Shown: positions 26,069 to 35,341, counted from the first letter of the stretch. The stretch: 64,000 nucleotides of DNA from Maribacter huludaoensis (GCF_029350945.1 NZ_JARKMS010000003.1:124001-188000); one strand, 5' to 3'. Numbers and translations: made by a program. Notes: generated by a model not told the origin, from the sequence alone.

Positions 26069-26761
26069 TTATACGTTGCTTAGCGCTTCGGCTAGTTCTG
26101 TTTTTTTATTTCTACTAAGTGGTATTGATCTACCGCTTACTTCAACGTTTTTGCTGTTGAATTTTTCAACCTTTTCTAGGTTAATGATATATGATTTGTG
26201 AATTCTTAAAAATTTATCTTCCGGCAATTGCTTTTCAAAAGACTTCATTGTTGATAAGATTACAATATTGGCTTCGTCGGTTACTAATTTTATATAGTCG
26301 CCAAGAGCTTCTATCCACTTAATATCATTTAAGATAACCTTTCTTTTCTTAAGGTTGCTCTTTACAAAAATATGCTCTTCGTCTTCATTTACTCTGTGCA
26401 GTTGTTCGTAATTTGCAACTGCTCTTTTAACAGATGCATCAAAACGTGCCATAGTAATCGGTTTATGTAAATAATCCGTTACATCATAGTCAAATGCTTT
26501 AAGTGCATAATCTGGTTTACCGGTAATTAAAATTACCTGAGGACTGTTTTCTAGGGACTCGAGTAGGTCGAATCCTGTGATAATTGGCATCTCAACATCA
26601 AGAAATATAAGATCTATCTCATGGTTCTTGATTCCATTTTTAGCCTCGATAGCATTACTGTATTCGGCTACCATAGTTAAATTTGGATGATTGTTTACCA
26701 ACTTGGCAACGGCCATCCTTTGCATAGATGAGTCGTCAACGATGATACTTCTTAACTTCAT
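26069..26761 (-). CDS. LytR/AlgR family response regulator
   Basis: A 230-residue two-domain regulator. Residues about 1-120 form the receiver: IIVDDSS start, Asp55 in LIFLDVEMP as phosphoacceptor, and LHKPI with the conserved Lys near 101. Residues about 135-230 form a LytTR DNA-binding domain (KWIEALGDYIKLVTDE, FLRIHKSYIINLEKVEKF). No histidine kinase is encoded nearby, so its partner is elsewhere. Its target genes are not visible. Confidence 0.92.
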   Translation of the reverse strand: MKLRSIIVDDSSMQRMAVAKLVNNHPNLTMVAEYSNAIEAKNGIKNHEIDLIFLDVEMPIITGFDLLESLENSPQVILITGKPDYALKAFDYDVTDYLHKPITMARFDASVKRAVANYEQLHRVNEDEEHIFVKSNLKKRKVILNDIKWIEALGDYIKLVTDEANIVILSTMKSFEKQLPEDKFLRIHKSYIINLEKVEKFNSKNVEVSGRSIPLSRNKKTELAEALSNV

Positions 26762-26960
26762 AAGGGTTGATTTGTGGGGTTAAATCATCGACAAAGAACC
26801 GAAAAAACAAGCTGAACTGCAACAAAAGATGTGAACAATGCACTGTTGATCGTGTAATTGGTAATGATGATATGTTTAAGATTTGGATTAATTTTTAATG
26901 TTGTTACCCTTCAATAACGAAGAATATTCGTATTTCTTATATTTATTTTAAAAAAATATC

Positions 26961-26968
26961 TATTTTTG
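26961..26968 (+). promoter_or_regulatory. -7 promoter box of rpsF-rpsR-rplI
   Basis: TATTTTTG, a perfect TAnnTTTG, 23 bases before the rpsF start. The predicted leader of about 17-20 nt is too short for the S6:S18 leader RNA known from other bacteria. Confidence 0.7.
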
Positions 26969-26991
26969 CACTCCTTAAAAACAAATATAAT

Positions 26992-27333
26992 ATGAACCAT
27001 TACGAAACTGTTTTCATTTTGAATCCCGTTCTATCTGATGTTCAGATAGAGGAAACAGTTAAGAAATTCGAAGATTTCTTAATTAACAATGGCGCCAAAA
27101 TGGTAGCTAAAGAGAACTGGGGGCTAAAGAAGTTAGCTTATCCTATTCAAAACAAAAAGAGTGGATTTTACCACTTGTTTGAATTTACTAACTCTGGTGA
27201 GGTAGTTACACCTTACGAGCAAGAGTTTAGAAGAGATGAACGTGTTATGCGTTTCTTGACCGTTAAATTGGACAAGCACGCAATTGCATGGGCAGAAAAA
27301 AGAAGAACAAGAAACAAAACCGCTAAAGCTTAA
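26992..27333 (+). CDS. rpsF: 30S ribosomal protein S6
   Basis: A 113-residue ribosomal protein, with the S6 opening block [20 protein letters not shown] and the [20 protein letters not shown] block. It forms a heterodimer with S18 in the platform of the 30S subunit. It heads the operon S6-S18-L9 with gaps of 5 and 13 bases. Confidence 0.98.
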   Translation: MNHYETVFILNPVLSDVQIEETVKKFEDFLINNGAKMVAKENWGLKKLAYPIQNKKSGFYHLFEFTNSGEVVTPYEQEFRRDERVMRFLTVKLDKHAIAWAEKRRTRNKTAKA

Positions 27334-27338
27334 GTATT

Positions 27339-27635
27339 ATGGCAACATTACAACAACAGGCAAAAGGAAAGAAAGATGGAGAGATCAGATATCTAACTCC
27401 ATTAAACATTGAGACCAACACAAAAAAGAAGTATTGTCGTTTTAAAAAATCTGGTATTAAATACGTAGATTATAAAGATGCAGATTTTTTATTGAAGTTG
27501 GTAAACGAGCAAGGTAAATTGTTACCTAGAAGACTTACAGGAACTTCGTTGAAGTATCAAAGAAAAGTGGCACAAGCCGTAAAAAGAGCTCGTCATTTGG
27601 CGTTAATGCCATATGTTGCTGATTTATTAAAATAA
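27339..27635 (+). CDS. rpsR: 30S ribosomal protein S18
   Basis: A 98-residue protein, longer at the N terminus than the 75-residue E. coli S18. The core is [20 protein letters not shown], then [32 protein letters not shown], which binds S6 and rRNA. It has a single Cys in the core. Confidence 0.98.
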   Translation: MATLQQQAKGKKDGEIRYLTPLNIETNTKKKYCRFKKSGIKYVDYKDADFLLKLVNEQGKLLPRRLTGTSLKYQRKVAQAVKRARHLALMPYVADLLK

Positions 27636-27648
27636 TAAGAAAAGAATC

Positions 27649-28101
27649 ATGGAGCTTATATTAAAAGAAGACGTACAAAATTTAGGTTTTAAAGACGATA
27701 TAGTAAATGTTAAGAACGGTTACGGAAGAAATTTCCTTATACCTCAAGGCTTGGCAACTATGGCTACTGTTTCTGCTAAAAAAGTTTTAGCTGAGAACCT
27801 AAAGCAAAGAGCACATAAAGATAAAAAAGTTGTTGACGCTGCTAAGAAAGTAGAAGAAGCGTTAAAAGCTTTGGAATTGAAGATTACTGCTAAGACTGGT
27901 GCCGCAGATAAATTATTTGGATCAGTTACTAATGGTGATTTGGCAGATGCAATTGAAAAAGAAGGTCATACTATTGACAAGAAATTCATTAGTATTCAAG
28001 GTGGTGCAGTTAAAAGAACTGGACCTTACAATGCACAAATTAGATTACACCGTGAGGTTATCGTTGATTTTGGTTTCGAAGTAGTTGCGGAGCAAAAATA
28101 A
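27649..28101 (+). CDS. rplI: 50S ribosomal protein L9
   Basis: A 150-residue protein. N-terminal domain: MELILKEDVQNLGFKDDIVN and the GYGRNFLIPQGLA block that binds 23S rRNA. A long connecting helix (about 45-75) leads to the C-terminal domain (KLFGSVTNGDLADAI). It ends the operon, and a strong terminator follows. Confidence 0.98.
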   Translation: MELILKEDVQNLGFKDDIVNVKNGYGRNFLIPQGLATMATVSAKKVLAENLKQRAHKDKKVVDAAKKVEEALKALELKITAKTGAADKLFGSVTNGDLADAIEKEGHTIDKKFISIQGGAVKRTGPYNAQIRLHREVIVDFGFEVVAEQK

Positions 28102-28123
28102 TTAACGTTCAGTAGATAAATTT

Positions 28124-28153
28124 AAAAGAGCTATGCGTGCATAGCTCTTTTTT
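28124..28153 (+). terminator. intrinsic terminator of rpsF-rpsR-rplI
   Basis: AAAGAGCTATGC / GCATAGCTCTTT, a 12-bp perfect stem with a 2-base loop, then a T run. The tight loop may open by a pair or two. Confidence 0.92.
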
Positions 28154-28202
28154 TATTGGTATTTTTGTTAAAGAACTCATAAATAACTCAAAACCAATAA
28201 AA

Positions 28203-31200
28203 ATGAAAAACACCCTGTTTTTTCAATTGTTGTTGCTACTTTTTGTAAGTGCAACCTATGGTCAAGTTACCACCTCTAATATTCGAGGTTTGGTAATGGA
28301 TGATCAAAATCAACCACTATTTGGCGCTAACGTTGTCGCTGTTCACACCCCAACAGGTACTAAGTACGGTTCAATTACCAATGAAGATGGTAGGTTCAAC
28401 CTATTAAACCTTCGTGTTGGTGGTCCTTACACGGTTGAAATTTCTTATGTAGGCTTTAAGCCTTATTTGCTTACAAACGTAAATTTGTCCTTAGGTCAAA
28501 CCTTCAACGTTGATGTTAAACTGGCAAGTGAAAGTCAAGCTTTGGACGAAGTTACCGTGGTATCTGATCGATCTGGAACTTTTAATAGTGATAGAACTGG
28601 TGCAGAAACTAGTGTAGGTAGAAGAGAGCTAACACGTTTACCTACTATTTCTAGATCGGCCCAAGATTTTACACGTCTAGAGCCTACGGCCAGCGGAAAC
28701 TCTTTTGGAGGTAGAAATGATCAATTCAATAATTTTTCTTTAGACGGGGCTATATTCAATAATCCTTTTGGTCTTGATGCTGCCACACCAGGTGGTCAAA
28801 CAGATTCCCAGCCTATTTCTTTAGATGCTATCGATCAAATTCAAGTATCTACAGCACCCTATGATGTAACTCAGTCAGGTTTTACCGGAGCTTCCGTAAA
28901 TGCAGTGACCAAGAGTGGTAGCAATGAATTTCATGGAACTGTTTACGGTTTTTTCAGAAATGAGGATATGACCGGTGGAAAAATAAAAGGAGACGATATT
29001 GTTAAGCCTAAATTAGACCAAAGTCAATACGGCGTTAGCATTGGTGGCCCAATAGTAAAAAACAAACTTTTCTTTTTTGCCAACTTTGAAAGAGACGACC
29101 GTACAGATTTAGGTACTAACGGTTGGGTGCCAAATACCGGCTCTGGTGCAATAAATGAATCTAGGGTTTTAGAAAGTGATTTAATTGCTGTTAGAGATCA
29201 ATTATTGGCAGTAGGTTATGACCCGGGAGCATATGAAGGGTTTACGCATGATGCGGAATCTACAAAAGGTCTTTTTAAATTAGATTGGAATATTAATGAT
29301 AACAACCGTTTGGCAGTTATCTATAACTTTTTAAATGCTTCTAAGCAGAAGCCTGCGCACCCTTCGGCAATACAGTTTAGAGGACCTAATGCAAATACGT
29401 TACAATTTCAGAATTCTGGATATGAAATTAACAATGAGATCAGATCGGTACAAGTTGAATTAAACTCTACCTTATCGGAAACGGCATCAAATAAATTGCA
29501 GGTTGGGTATACTCATTTCAACGATTTTAGAAATCCGTTCTCTACACCTGCGCCATCTATTAATATTGCAAAAGATGGTTCAAACTATATTATAGCTGGT
29601 CATGAGCCTTTTTCGGCCAATAATAGACTTGATCAAAAGGTATTTCAGATTACCAACAATTTAAATTTTTATAAAGGTGACCATACTTATACTGTAGGTT
29701 TTTCACTAGAGAAGTTCATGTTCGATAATTCATTTAATCTAACTGCTTATGGTTTTGATTTGTTCGGAAGTGTTGATATAGCTGATTTTGACGCAACAAA
29801 CTATGATTTTGCGGGCCCTCAAGCTACTTTTAATGCAAATAATGCAGTTCCCGATGGCGAAGGTTGGGCTTTGGCCGAAACCAATGTTGGTCAGTTGGCT
29901 TTTTACGTGCAGGACGAGTGGAGTGTAAGTGATAAGTTTAAATTAACATACGGTGTTCGTTTTGATAAACCTTTGTTCTTTGATTCCGCAGAAAAGGCAC
30001 AAGATGTTATTGATAGAGGTTTTGTAATTGCTGATCAGCCATACCAAAATCCTAATACAGGTGAAACAGTATTCATTGATAACACACAGATGCCCTCTAA
30101 TGATTGGTTGATTTCGCCAAGAGTAGGTTTTAACTATGATGTCTATGAAGATAAATCATTGCAATTACGTGGTGGTTCTGGTTTGTTTACAGGTCGTTTT
30201 CCATTTGTATGGTTAGGAAACCAAATTTCTTCTCCAGATGTATTTTTCTTGCAGGCGGTTGATCCAGATTACAAGTTTCCACAAGTTTGGAGAACTAATT
30301 TAGGGGTAGATAAGCGTTTGGAAGATGGTATGGTACTTACAGCAGATGTATCGTATACAAAAGATATCAATGGTCCTCATGTACAAAACTGGGCATTGAC
30401 ATCACCATCAGGAAATTTATCTGGTGTAGATACAAGATCTACTTATACTTCTGGAGATTTATTGAACAGCTTTGGTTTAGGAGCCGGACCATATGTTTTT
30501 ACAAATTCAAATAAAGGTAGAATTTGGAATGCGTCTTTAAAGGCACAGAAAAATTTTAATAATGGGTTGTATGCAATGATGGCCTACAGCTACTTAGATG
30601 CAAAAGATGTAAACTCTATTGAAGCGGAGATTACATCAGATGCCTTTGCCGGAAACCCTATTGTAAACGATGTTAATGCAGATGTTCTGGCACCCTCTAA
30701 ATATGGCGATAAGCATAGGTTCATTGGTGTAGCTAGTAAAAATTGGCAATACGGTAAATGGGCAACTACACTTTCTACGTTCTTTGAATATGCACAAGGT
30801 GGTAGGTTCAATTACACTTATGGAGGTGATATAAACGGAGATGGCTCCGGTATCAACGATCTTATCTATGTGCCTACAACTGCTGAAATTGGTCAGATGC
30901 AATTTTCAGGTGCAGGTCAAGGAGCTGCTTTTGATGCTTATATTGCTCAAGATGATTACTTAAGTGGTCGTAGAGGTCAGTATGCAGAGCGTTACGGAGC
31001 TTTAGCACCATGGAGAGGTCGTTGGGATGTTAAATTCTTACAAGATTATAAAATTACTGTTTCTGAAGGTAAGACCAACACTATTCAATTTAGTGTAGAT
31101 GTGTTGAATATTGGTAATATGATCAGTTCTGATTGGGGATTGGTACAACAGCCAAACAATATTCAGCCAGTAGGTGTAACGGTTGATCCAGATTCAAGTG

Positions 31201-31304
31201 TACCAACATACACGTTCAATCCGGAATTGACCGAAACTTTTGGATACGATGCTAGTTTGTTATCTAGATGGCAAGCACAAGTAGGATTGAGATATATCTT
31301 CTAA
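28203..31304 (+). CDS. TonB-dependent receptor, Oar-like
   Basis: A 1033-residue outer membrane receptor. The start at 28203 opens a signal peptide (MKNTLFFQLLLLLFVSATYG); the longer frame would begin inside the terminator hairpin with a GTG. Residues about 24-110 form a carboxypeptidase-regulatory-like domain (IRGLVMDDQNQPLFGANVVA). A plug follows, with SLDAIDQIQVSTAPYDVTQS and NAVTKSGSNEFHGTVYGFFR as in Oar proteins, and then a beta barrel of about 750 residues ending in an aromatic (WQAQVGLRYIF). No SusD gene follows, so it is not a glycan SusC. Ligand unknown. Confidence 0.93.
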   Translation: MKNTLFFQLLLLLFVSATYGQVTTSNIRGLVMDDQNQPLFGANVVAVHTPTGTKYGSITNEDGRFNLLNLRVGGPYTVEISYVGFKPYLLTNVNLSLGQTFNVDVKLASESQALDEVTVVSDRSGTFNSDRTGAETSVGRRELTRLPTISRSAQDFTRLEPTASGNSFGGRNDQFNNFSLDGAIFNNPFGLDAATPGGQTDSQPISLDAIDQIQVSTAPYDVTQSGFTGASVNAVTKSGSNEFHGTVYGFFRNEDMTGGKIKGDDIVKPKLDQSQYGVSIGGPIVKNKLFFFANFERDDRTDLGTNGWVPNTGSGAINESRVLESDLIAVRDQLLAVGYDPGAYEGFTHDAESTKGLFKLDWNINDNNRLAVIYNFLNASKQKPAHPSAIQFRGPNANTLQFQNSGYEINNEIRSVQVELNSTLSETASNKLQVGYTHFNDFRNPFSTPAPSINIAKDGSNYIIAGHEPFSANNRLDQKVFQITNNLNFYKGDHTYTVGFSLEKFMFDNSFNLTAYGFDLFGSVDIADFDATNYDFAGPQATFNANNAVPDGEGWALAETNVGQLAFYVQDEWSVSDKFKLTYGVRFDKPLFFDSAEKAQDVIDRGFVIADQPYQNPNTGETVFIDNTQMPSNDWLISPRVGFNYDVYEDKSLQLRGGSGLFTGRFPFVWLGNQISSPDVFFLQAVDPDYKFPQVWRTNLGVDKRLEDGMVLTADVSYTKDINGPHVQNWALTSPSGNLSGVDTRSTYTSGDLLNSFGLGAGPYVFTNSNKGRIWNASLKAQKNFNNGLYAMMAYSYLDAKDVNSIEAEITSDAFAGNPIVNDVNADVLAPSKYGDKHRFIGVASKNWQYGKWATTLSTFFEYAQGGRFNYTYGGDINGDGSGINDLIYVPTTAEIGQMQFSGAGQGAAFDAYIAQDDYLSGRRGQYAERYGALAPWRGRWDVKFLQDYKITVSEGKTNTIQFSVDVLNIGNMISSDWGLVQQPNNIQPVGVTVDPDSSVPTYTFNPELTETFGYDASLLSRWQAQVGLRYIF

Positions 31305-31324
31305 GTTTATAAAATTAAGTTGTA

Positions 31325-31355
31325 AAAGCCCTAGCAAATATGTTAGGGCTTTTTA
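31325..31355 (+). terminator. intrinsic terminator of the Oar-like receptor gene
   Basis: AAAAGCCCTA / TAGGGCTTTTT with a 10-base loop and U-tract. The same bases run straight into a TATTTTTG promoter-like box before the next gene. Confidence 0.85.
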
Positions 31356-31365
31356 TTTTTGCAAA

Positions 31366-31842
31366 ATGAAATATACGAGGCTAACAAAAGAACAATTAGA
31401 AGAGTTGCATCCAGAATTCATTAATTTTCTGGCGACACAATCTATTACTGGCGATGAGTGGGATGAAATTAAGAGAGATAAACCAAAAGTAGCAGAAGAA
31501 GAACTAGACGTTTTTAGCGATTTGGTTTGGGAAGGAGTGTTGAGCAAGGTTTCTTATTTAGAGAATATTTCAGATAAGCAAATGCATCTTTTTCATTTAA
31601 CCGATAAAGAAATGAAATTGATTTCTGTAAAAGTGATGAACCCTGAAATAGATTTGACCACAACGGTAGGTTTTGACTGGTTTAAAAGAAACTGGCAATC
31701 TGATTTTGTAGAGTATTTGACGGCTTCAAAAGCATATACCGATGACAAAAACGTTGATAAGTTCTTGTTGATAAAGCAGGGTGCGGTCATTACAAAGGGA
31801 GAATTGTATAAATGGTTCGAGAAAGTAATCGTTACCAAATAA
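31366..31842 (+). CDS. DUF6495-like cytoplasmic protein
   Basis: A 158-residue protein with no signal or membrane segment. The opening block KYTRLTKEQLEELHPEFINF and the WDEIK and LFHL segments suggest the DUF6495 family of Bacteroidota, by memory only. Function unknown. The TATTTTTG box at 31354-31361 ends just five bases before the ATG, so either the message has almost no leader or transcription starts elsewhere. Confidence 0.7.
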   Translation: MKYTRLTKEQLEELHPEFINFLATQSITGDEWDEIKRDKPKVAEEELDVFSDLVWEGVLSKVSYLENISDKQMHLFHLTDKEMKLISVKVMNPEIDLTTTVGFDWFKRNWQSDFVEYLTASKAYTDDKNVDKFLLIKQGAVITKGELYKWFEKVIVTK

Positions 31843-31898
31843 AACTATAAAAATCCAAAAATCATACTAGCAGAATATAGCCTTGCCCTGTTGCGGGT

Positions 31899-31906
31899 TA
31901 TATTTG
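31899..31906 (+). promoter_or_regulatory. -7 promoter box of hisS
   Basis: TATATTTG, perfect TAnnTTTG, 18 bases before the start codon. A small GC-rich inverted repeat (GCCCTGTTGCGGG) sits just upstream. Confidence 0.6.
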
Positions 31907-31924
31907 TAAAACAATAAAACATTA

Positions 31925-33304
31925 ATGGCACAAAAACCATCTATACCAAAAGGGACTCGCGATTTTAATCCATCGGAAATAGCAAAGCGTAATTACATTT
32001 TTGATATTATCAAGAAGAACTTTCAAACGTATGGTTTTCAGCCTATTGAAACCCCTTCTTTTGAGAATTCAGATACGTTATTGGGTAAATATGGAGAAGA
32101 AGGTGATCGATTAATTTTTAAGATTTTGAATTCTGGTGATTTTCTTAGAAAGGTCGATGATGCTACGTACGCTGAAAAGAATTCTAACAATATAGCGCCA
32201 AAGATTACAGAGAAGGCATTACGCTACGATCTAACCGTACCATTTGCACGTTACGTTGTCATGCATCAAAATGAATTGGATTTTCCGTTTAAGCGCTATC
32301 AAATTCAACCTGTTTGGAGGGCAGATAGACCACAGAAAGGTAGATTTAGAGAGTTTTTTCAATGTGATGCAGATGTAGTTGGTTCAGATTCATTATTACA
32401 AGAAGTAGAGCTGGTTCAATTGTATGACGCCGTATTTTCCGATTTAAAATTAGAGGGTGTCACCATTAAAATGAACAATAGAAAAATCTTGGCAGGTATA
32501 GCGGAAGTAATAGGGGCTAAAGATTTATTGATAGATTTTACCGTTGCTTTGGATAAGCTGGATAAAATAGGGGAGGACGGAGTCAAAAAAGAAATGCTTG
32601 CCAAGGGTATTACAGAAGAAGCAATTGCAAAAGCATCACCATTGTTTTTACCACAGGGCAATAACGACGAACAATTACAACGTTTAGATGGTCTTTTAAA
32701 AGATTCTGAAGAAGGTAAAAAAGGTTTGCAGGAACTTCGCTTTATATTACAGGCTATTTCCACTTTAGGCCTACAGTCTGCAAAATTATCTATTGATGTA
32801 ACTCTTGCGCGTGGTTTAAATTACTATACCGGGGCAATATTTGAAGTTGCAGCACCAGCAGGTGTAAAAATGGGGTCAATAGGCGGTGGTGGACGTTATG
32901 ATGATCTCACCGGTATTTTTGGCTTAAAGAACGTGAGTGGCGTAGGTATATCATTTGGTCTAGACCGTATTTATTTGGTATTGGAAGATTTAGATCTTTT
33001 CCCAGAGGCAATTGACAGATCACTTCAGGTTTTATGCGTTAATTTTGGTGAAAGGGAAGCTATGGCTACCTTGAAAGTGGTTAGTCAACTACGCAAATCT
33101 GGTGTTAAAGCGGATATTTACCCTTCTAGCGCCAAGATGCAGAAGCAAATGAAATATGCCAATAACCGTAATGTGCCTTACGTAATTTTACTAGGGGAAC
33201 AAGAGTTGGAAAATAATTCGTTCGTTGTAAAAAACATGCTAGAAGGTTCTCAGCAAGAGTATAGTTTGGACAATGTTTCTCAATTTGTAACTTCTTTAAG
33301 TTAA
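31925..33304 (+). CDS. hisS: histidine--tRNA ligase
   Basis: Charges tRNA-His. The 459-residue protein has class II motifs: motif 1 in the N-terminal part after PSIPKGTRDFNPSEI, motif 2 YQIQPVWRADRPQKGRFREF near 125, and the HisRS signature LARGLNYYTGAIFEV near 297 followed by GGGGRYDDL. The C-terminal anticodon-binding domain (about 365-459) contains the LRKSGVKADIY block. Length is typical of the shorter bacterial type with a moderate insertion. Confidence 0.97.
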   Translation: MAQKPSIPKGTRDFNPSEIAKRNYIFDIIKKNFQTYGFQPIETPSFENSDTLLGKYGEEGDRLIFKILNSGDFLRKVDDATYAEKNSNNIAPKITEKALRYDLTVPFARYVVMHQNELDFPFKRYQIQPVWRADRPQKGRFREFFQCDADVVGSDSLLQEVELVQLYDAVFSDLKLEGVTIKMNNRKILAGIAEVIGAKDLLIDFTVALDKLDKIGEDGVKKEMLAKGITEEAIAKASPLFLPQGNNDEQLQRLDGLLKDSEEGKKGLQELRFILQAISTLGLQSAKLSIDVTLARGLNYYTGAIFEVAAPAGVKMGSIGGGGRYDDLTGIFGLKNVSGVGISFGLDRIYLVLEDLDLFPEAIDRSLQVLCVNFGEREAMATLKVVSQLRKSGVKADIYPSSAKMQKQMKYANNRNVPYVILLGEQELENNSFVVKNMLEGSQQEYSLDNVSQFVTSLS

Positions 33305-33346
33305 ATACTTAAAAATCAGAATATATCTTACTGAGTCATTTTTGAT

Positions 33347-33354
33347 TATATTTG
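33347..33354 (+). promoter_or_regulatory. -7 promoter box of the SDR gene
   Basis: TATATTTG, a perfect TAnnTTTG, about 85 bases before the start codon. Confidence 0.5.
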
Positions 33355-33363
33355 GTTAACCAA
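33352..33363. promoter_or_regulatory. 12-bp perfect palindrome, candidate operator of the SDR gene
   Basis: TTGGTTAACCAA overlaps the last three bases of the -7 box and covers the expected transcription start. This is where a repressor would act. The binding protein is unknown. Confidence 0.35.
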
Positions 33364-33438
33364 TCTGGTTGTGCAGTTCTATGCTGTGCAATAGATAAAG
33401 GCAAGAATCCAAAATGAAATCAATTTTATAATTATAGT

Positions 33439-34209
33439 ATGACGAATAGTAGCAAATTATCTGGGAAAAATATACTTATTACTGCAGGTGCTCAAGGCAT
33501 AGGAGAAGCAATTACCAAGCATTTTATAGATAGTGGCGCAAATGTTGCCATACATTACTTTTCAAGTGCCGATACCGCAAACGAGTTGGTAAAGTATGCA
33601 TTGGGTAAAGGTTTGAGAGCTATCGCAATATCTGGAGATTTAACAAAAGAAGAAGATGCCAATGCCTTAGTTGAAAAAACAGTAGAAGCTTTTGGCGGTT
33701 TAAATATACTTGTAAATAATGCAGGGTCTTTGGTTGCTAGAAAGTTGCTTAGTGAAATGGAAACTCAATTTTGGCATAAGGTGATGGATATCAACTTAAC
33801 ATCTATGATGTTTGTCACGCGTGCGGCATCACCTTATTTGGCAAAGAACGAAAACAGTAGCATTGTCAACTTAGCTTCATTGGCCGGCCGTAAAGGTGGT
33901 CACCCCGGATCATTGGTATACTCTACCAGTAAAGGAGCTATTTTAACCTATACAAGAGCACTTGCATCAGAATTGGGACCACAGGGTACAAGAGTTAATG
34001 CAGTTGCACCAGGACTTATCTTAGGTACCTCGTTCCATAATACACATACAACTAAAGAATCTGCCGCAGAAACTACAAAAGGTATTCCTATTCAAAGGGC
34101 GGGTAATGCGGATGACGTAGCTAGAGCTGTATTATATTTAGCATCTGAGTATGATGGGTTTATTACAGGCGCTACACTTGATATAAATGGAGGTGTCTAC
34201 AATATGTAG
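33439..34209 (+). CDS. SDR family oxidoreductase
   Basis: A 256-residue classical short-chain dehydrogenase. The NAD(P)-binding glycine motif is ITAGAQGIGEA near residue 13 (Ala where Gly is usual), followed by LNILVNNAGS near 90, the catalytic Ser in NLASLAG, YxxxK in YSTSKGA near 163, and ends DGFITGATLDINGGVY as typical. The substrate cannot be told, though the RbsD/FucU neighbour suggests a sugar or sugar acid. A strong terminator separates the two. Confidence 0.9.
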   Translation: MTNSSKLSGKNILITAGAQGIGEAITKHFIDSGANVAIHYFSSADTANELVKYALGKGLRAIAISGDLTKEEDANALVEKTVEAFGGLNILVNNAGSLVARKLLSEMETQFWHKVMDINLTSMMFVTRAASPYLAKNENSSIVNLASLAGRKGGHPGSLVYSTSKGAILTYTRALASELGPQGTRVNAVAPGLILGTSFHNTHTTKESAAETTKGIPIQRAGNADDVARAVLYLASEYDGFITGATLDINGGVYNM

Positions 34210-34227
34210 CAGGTCGTAATCTTTTAG

Positions 34228-34269
34228 AAACCCTAGTTCACCTTTTTAAGTGACTAGGGTTTTATTTTC
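34228..34269 (+). terminator. intrinsic terminator of the SDR gene
   Basis: AAACCCTAGT(T)CAC / GTGACTAGGGTTT pair with one bulge, then a T-rich tail. Confidence 0.85.
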
Positions 34270-34293
34270 TTATTCTTTTTAAAAAATTTACAT

Positions 34294-34728
34294 ATGTTAA
34301 AGACTCCGGTTATACATCCACAAATAATGGAGGCGCTTGGGCGCTCAGGTCATTTTGCACAAGTGGTAATTGCAGATGGTAATTTACCTGTAGGTGCAAT
34401 GACTGGGCCCAATTCTACAACGGTACATTTAAATTTTCGTCCGGGATTGTTAGATGCATTGACTGTTTTAGAAGGAATTTTAGAAGTTTGCCCTGTACAA
34501 GGTGCTATAGTTATGGAAAAGCCTGCAGAAGCAAGTGCAGAGATTCATGATGCATATAAAAAGTTACTTGGAGATGTCACTTGGGAAGAAATGGAACGAT
34601 GGGCTTTTTATGATAAAATTAGAGACCCAAATACTACCTTAATTATTCAGACAGGTGAGCAAAGACGTTTTGCAAATTTAATTTTAACCGTTGGTGTTGT
34701 AAAAATGGCAGAAGAATCAGGATTTTAA
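34294..34728 (+). CDS. RbsD/FucU family sugar mutarotase
   Basis: A 144-residue protein of the RbsD/FucU fold, which interconverts sugar anomers (fucose) or ring forms (ribose). The family blocks are present: HPQIMEALGRSGHFAQVVIADGN with the catalytic His (about 8-30), ADGNLPVG, and the C-terminal RRFANLILTVGVV. It lacks the markers I would need to choose between FucU and RbsD. Converges on the Nudix gene. Confidence 0.85.
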   Translation: MLKTPVIHPQIMEALGRSGHFAQVVIADGNLPVGAMTGPNSTTVHLNFRPGLLDALTVLEGILEVCPVQGAIVMEKPAEASAEIHDAYKKLLGDVTWEEMERWAFYDKIRDPNTTLIIQTGEQRRFANLILTVGVVKMAEESGF

Positions 34729-34743
34729 AGAATAATATAATTC

Positions 34744-35298
34744 TTATAAATTGATTTCTTTGTTGGATATTTCTTTTAAAATAGTTTCGTAATAAGAAAT
34801 ATCGTGAGGGACATAGTTGTGTGCAATTGGGTCTTTCAATGCCTTGCTAAATTCATTTATAGAAACCAGTTTTAAGGCTTCAACCTCACTATCTTGCTTT
34901 TGAAGTTCACTAAAGGGTAATTTTAGTGTGGCAATGAAGGTGTGATGAAACTCATAATCCTTTAATATTTTAGAATGATTTTTGACGGATTTAAATGTTC
35001 CGATTTTGTCTAATTCAGAAGGGGCTATAAACAGTCCTATTTCTTCTTCTATTTCACGCACGGCAGAATTTACAATTGATTCTCCAGCGCCAATATGTCC
35101 TGCAACGGATACATCCCAAAGTAAAGGGTAAACATCTTTATTCTTTCCTCTTTGCTGCATTAGAATTTTTCCATCCGAAGTATAGAACCAGATATGAACT
35201 GTTTGATGAAACCATCCATTTTTGTGCGCTTCAGACTTCATGGCGGTGGTATTCGTCATGTTCCCTTCATCATCTAAAATGTCAATTAATTCATCCAT
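34744..35298 (-). CDS. Nudix hydrolase, isopentenyl-diphosphate isomerase-like
   Basis: A 184-residue protein. It opens DELIDILDDEGNMTNTTAM, like YfcD and related IPP isomerase-type Nudix proteins, and has a perfect Nudix box GHIGAGESIVNSAVREIEEE followed by IGL, with the Glu residues that bind Mg. Substrate unknown; it may be a diphosphate of a nucleoside or an isoprenoid. Downstream of the M42 gene, with a terminator between. Confidence 0.88.
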   Translation of the reverse strand: MDELIDILDDEGNMTNTTAMKSEAHKNGWFHQTVHIWFYTSDGKILMQQRGKNKDVYPLLWDVSVAGHIGAGESIVNSAVREIEEEIGLFIAPSELDKIGTFKSVKNHSKILKDYEFHHTFIATLKLPFSELQKQDSEVEALKLVSINEFSKALKDPIAHNYVPHDISYYETILKEISNKEINL

Positions 35299-35303
35299 AG
35301 CAC

Positions 35304-35335
35304 AAAAAAAATCCCTCTGTTGAAAGAGGGATTAT
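35304..35335 (-). terminator. intrinsic terminator of the M42 peptidase gene
   Basis: On the minus strand AATCCCTCT / AGAGGGATT is followed by eight T. Confidence 0.88.
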
Positions 35336-35341
35336 ATAAAT

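Noticed and set aside
28137-28202. Longer start for the Oar-like receptor
   Set aside because: It would begin with GTG within the rplI terminator hairpin and delay the signal peptide by 22 residues.
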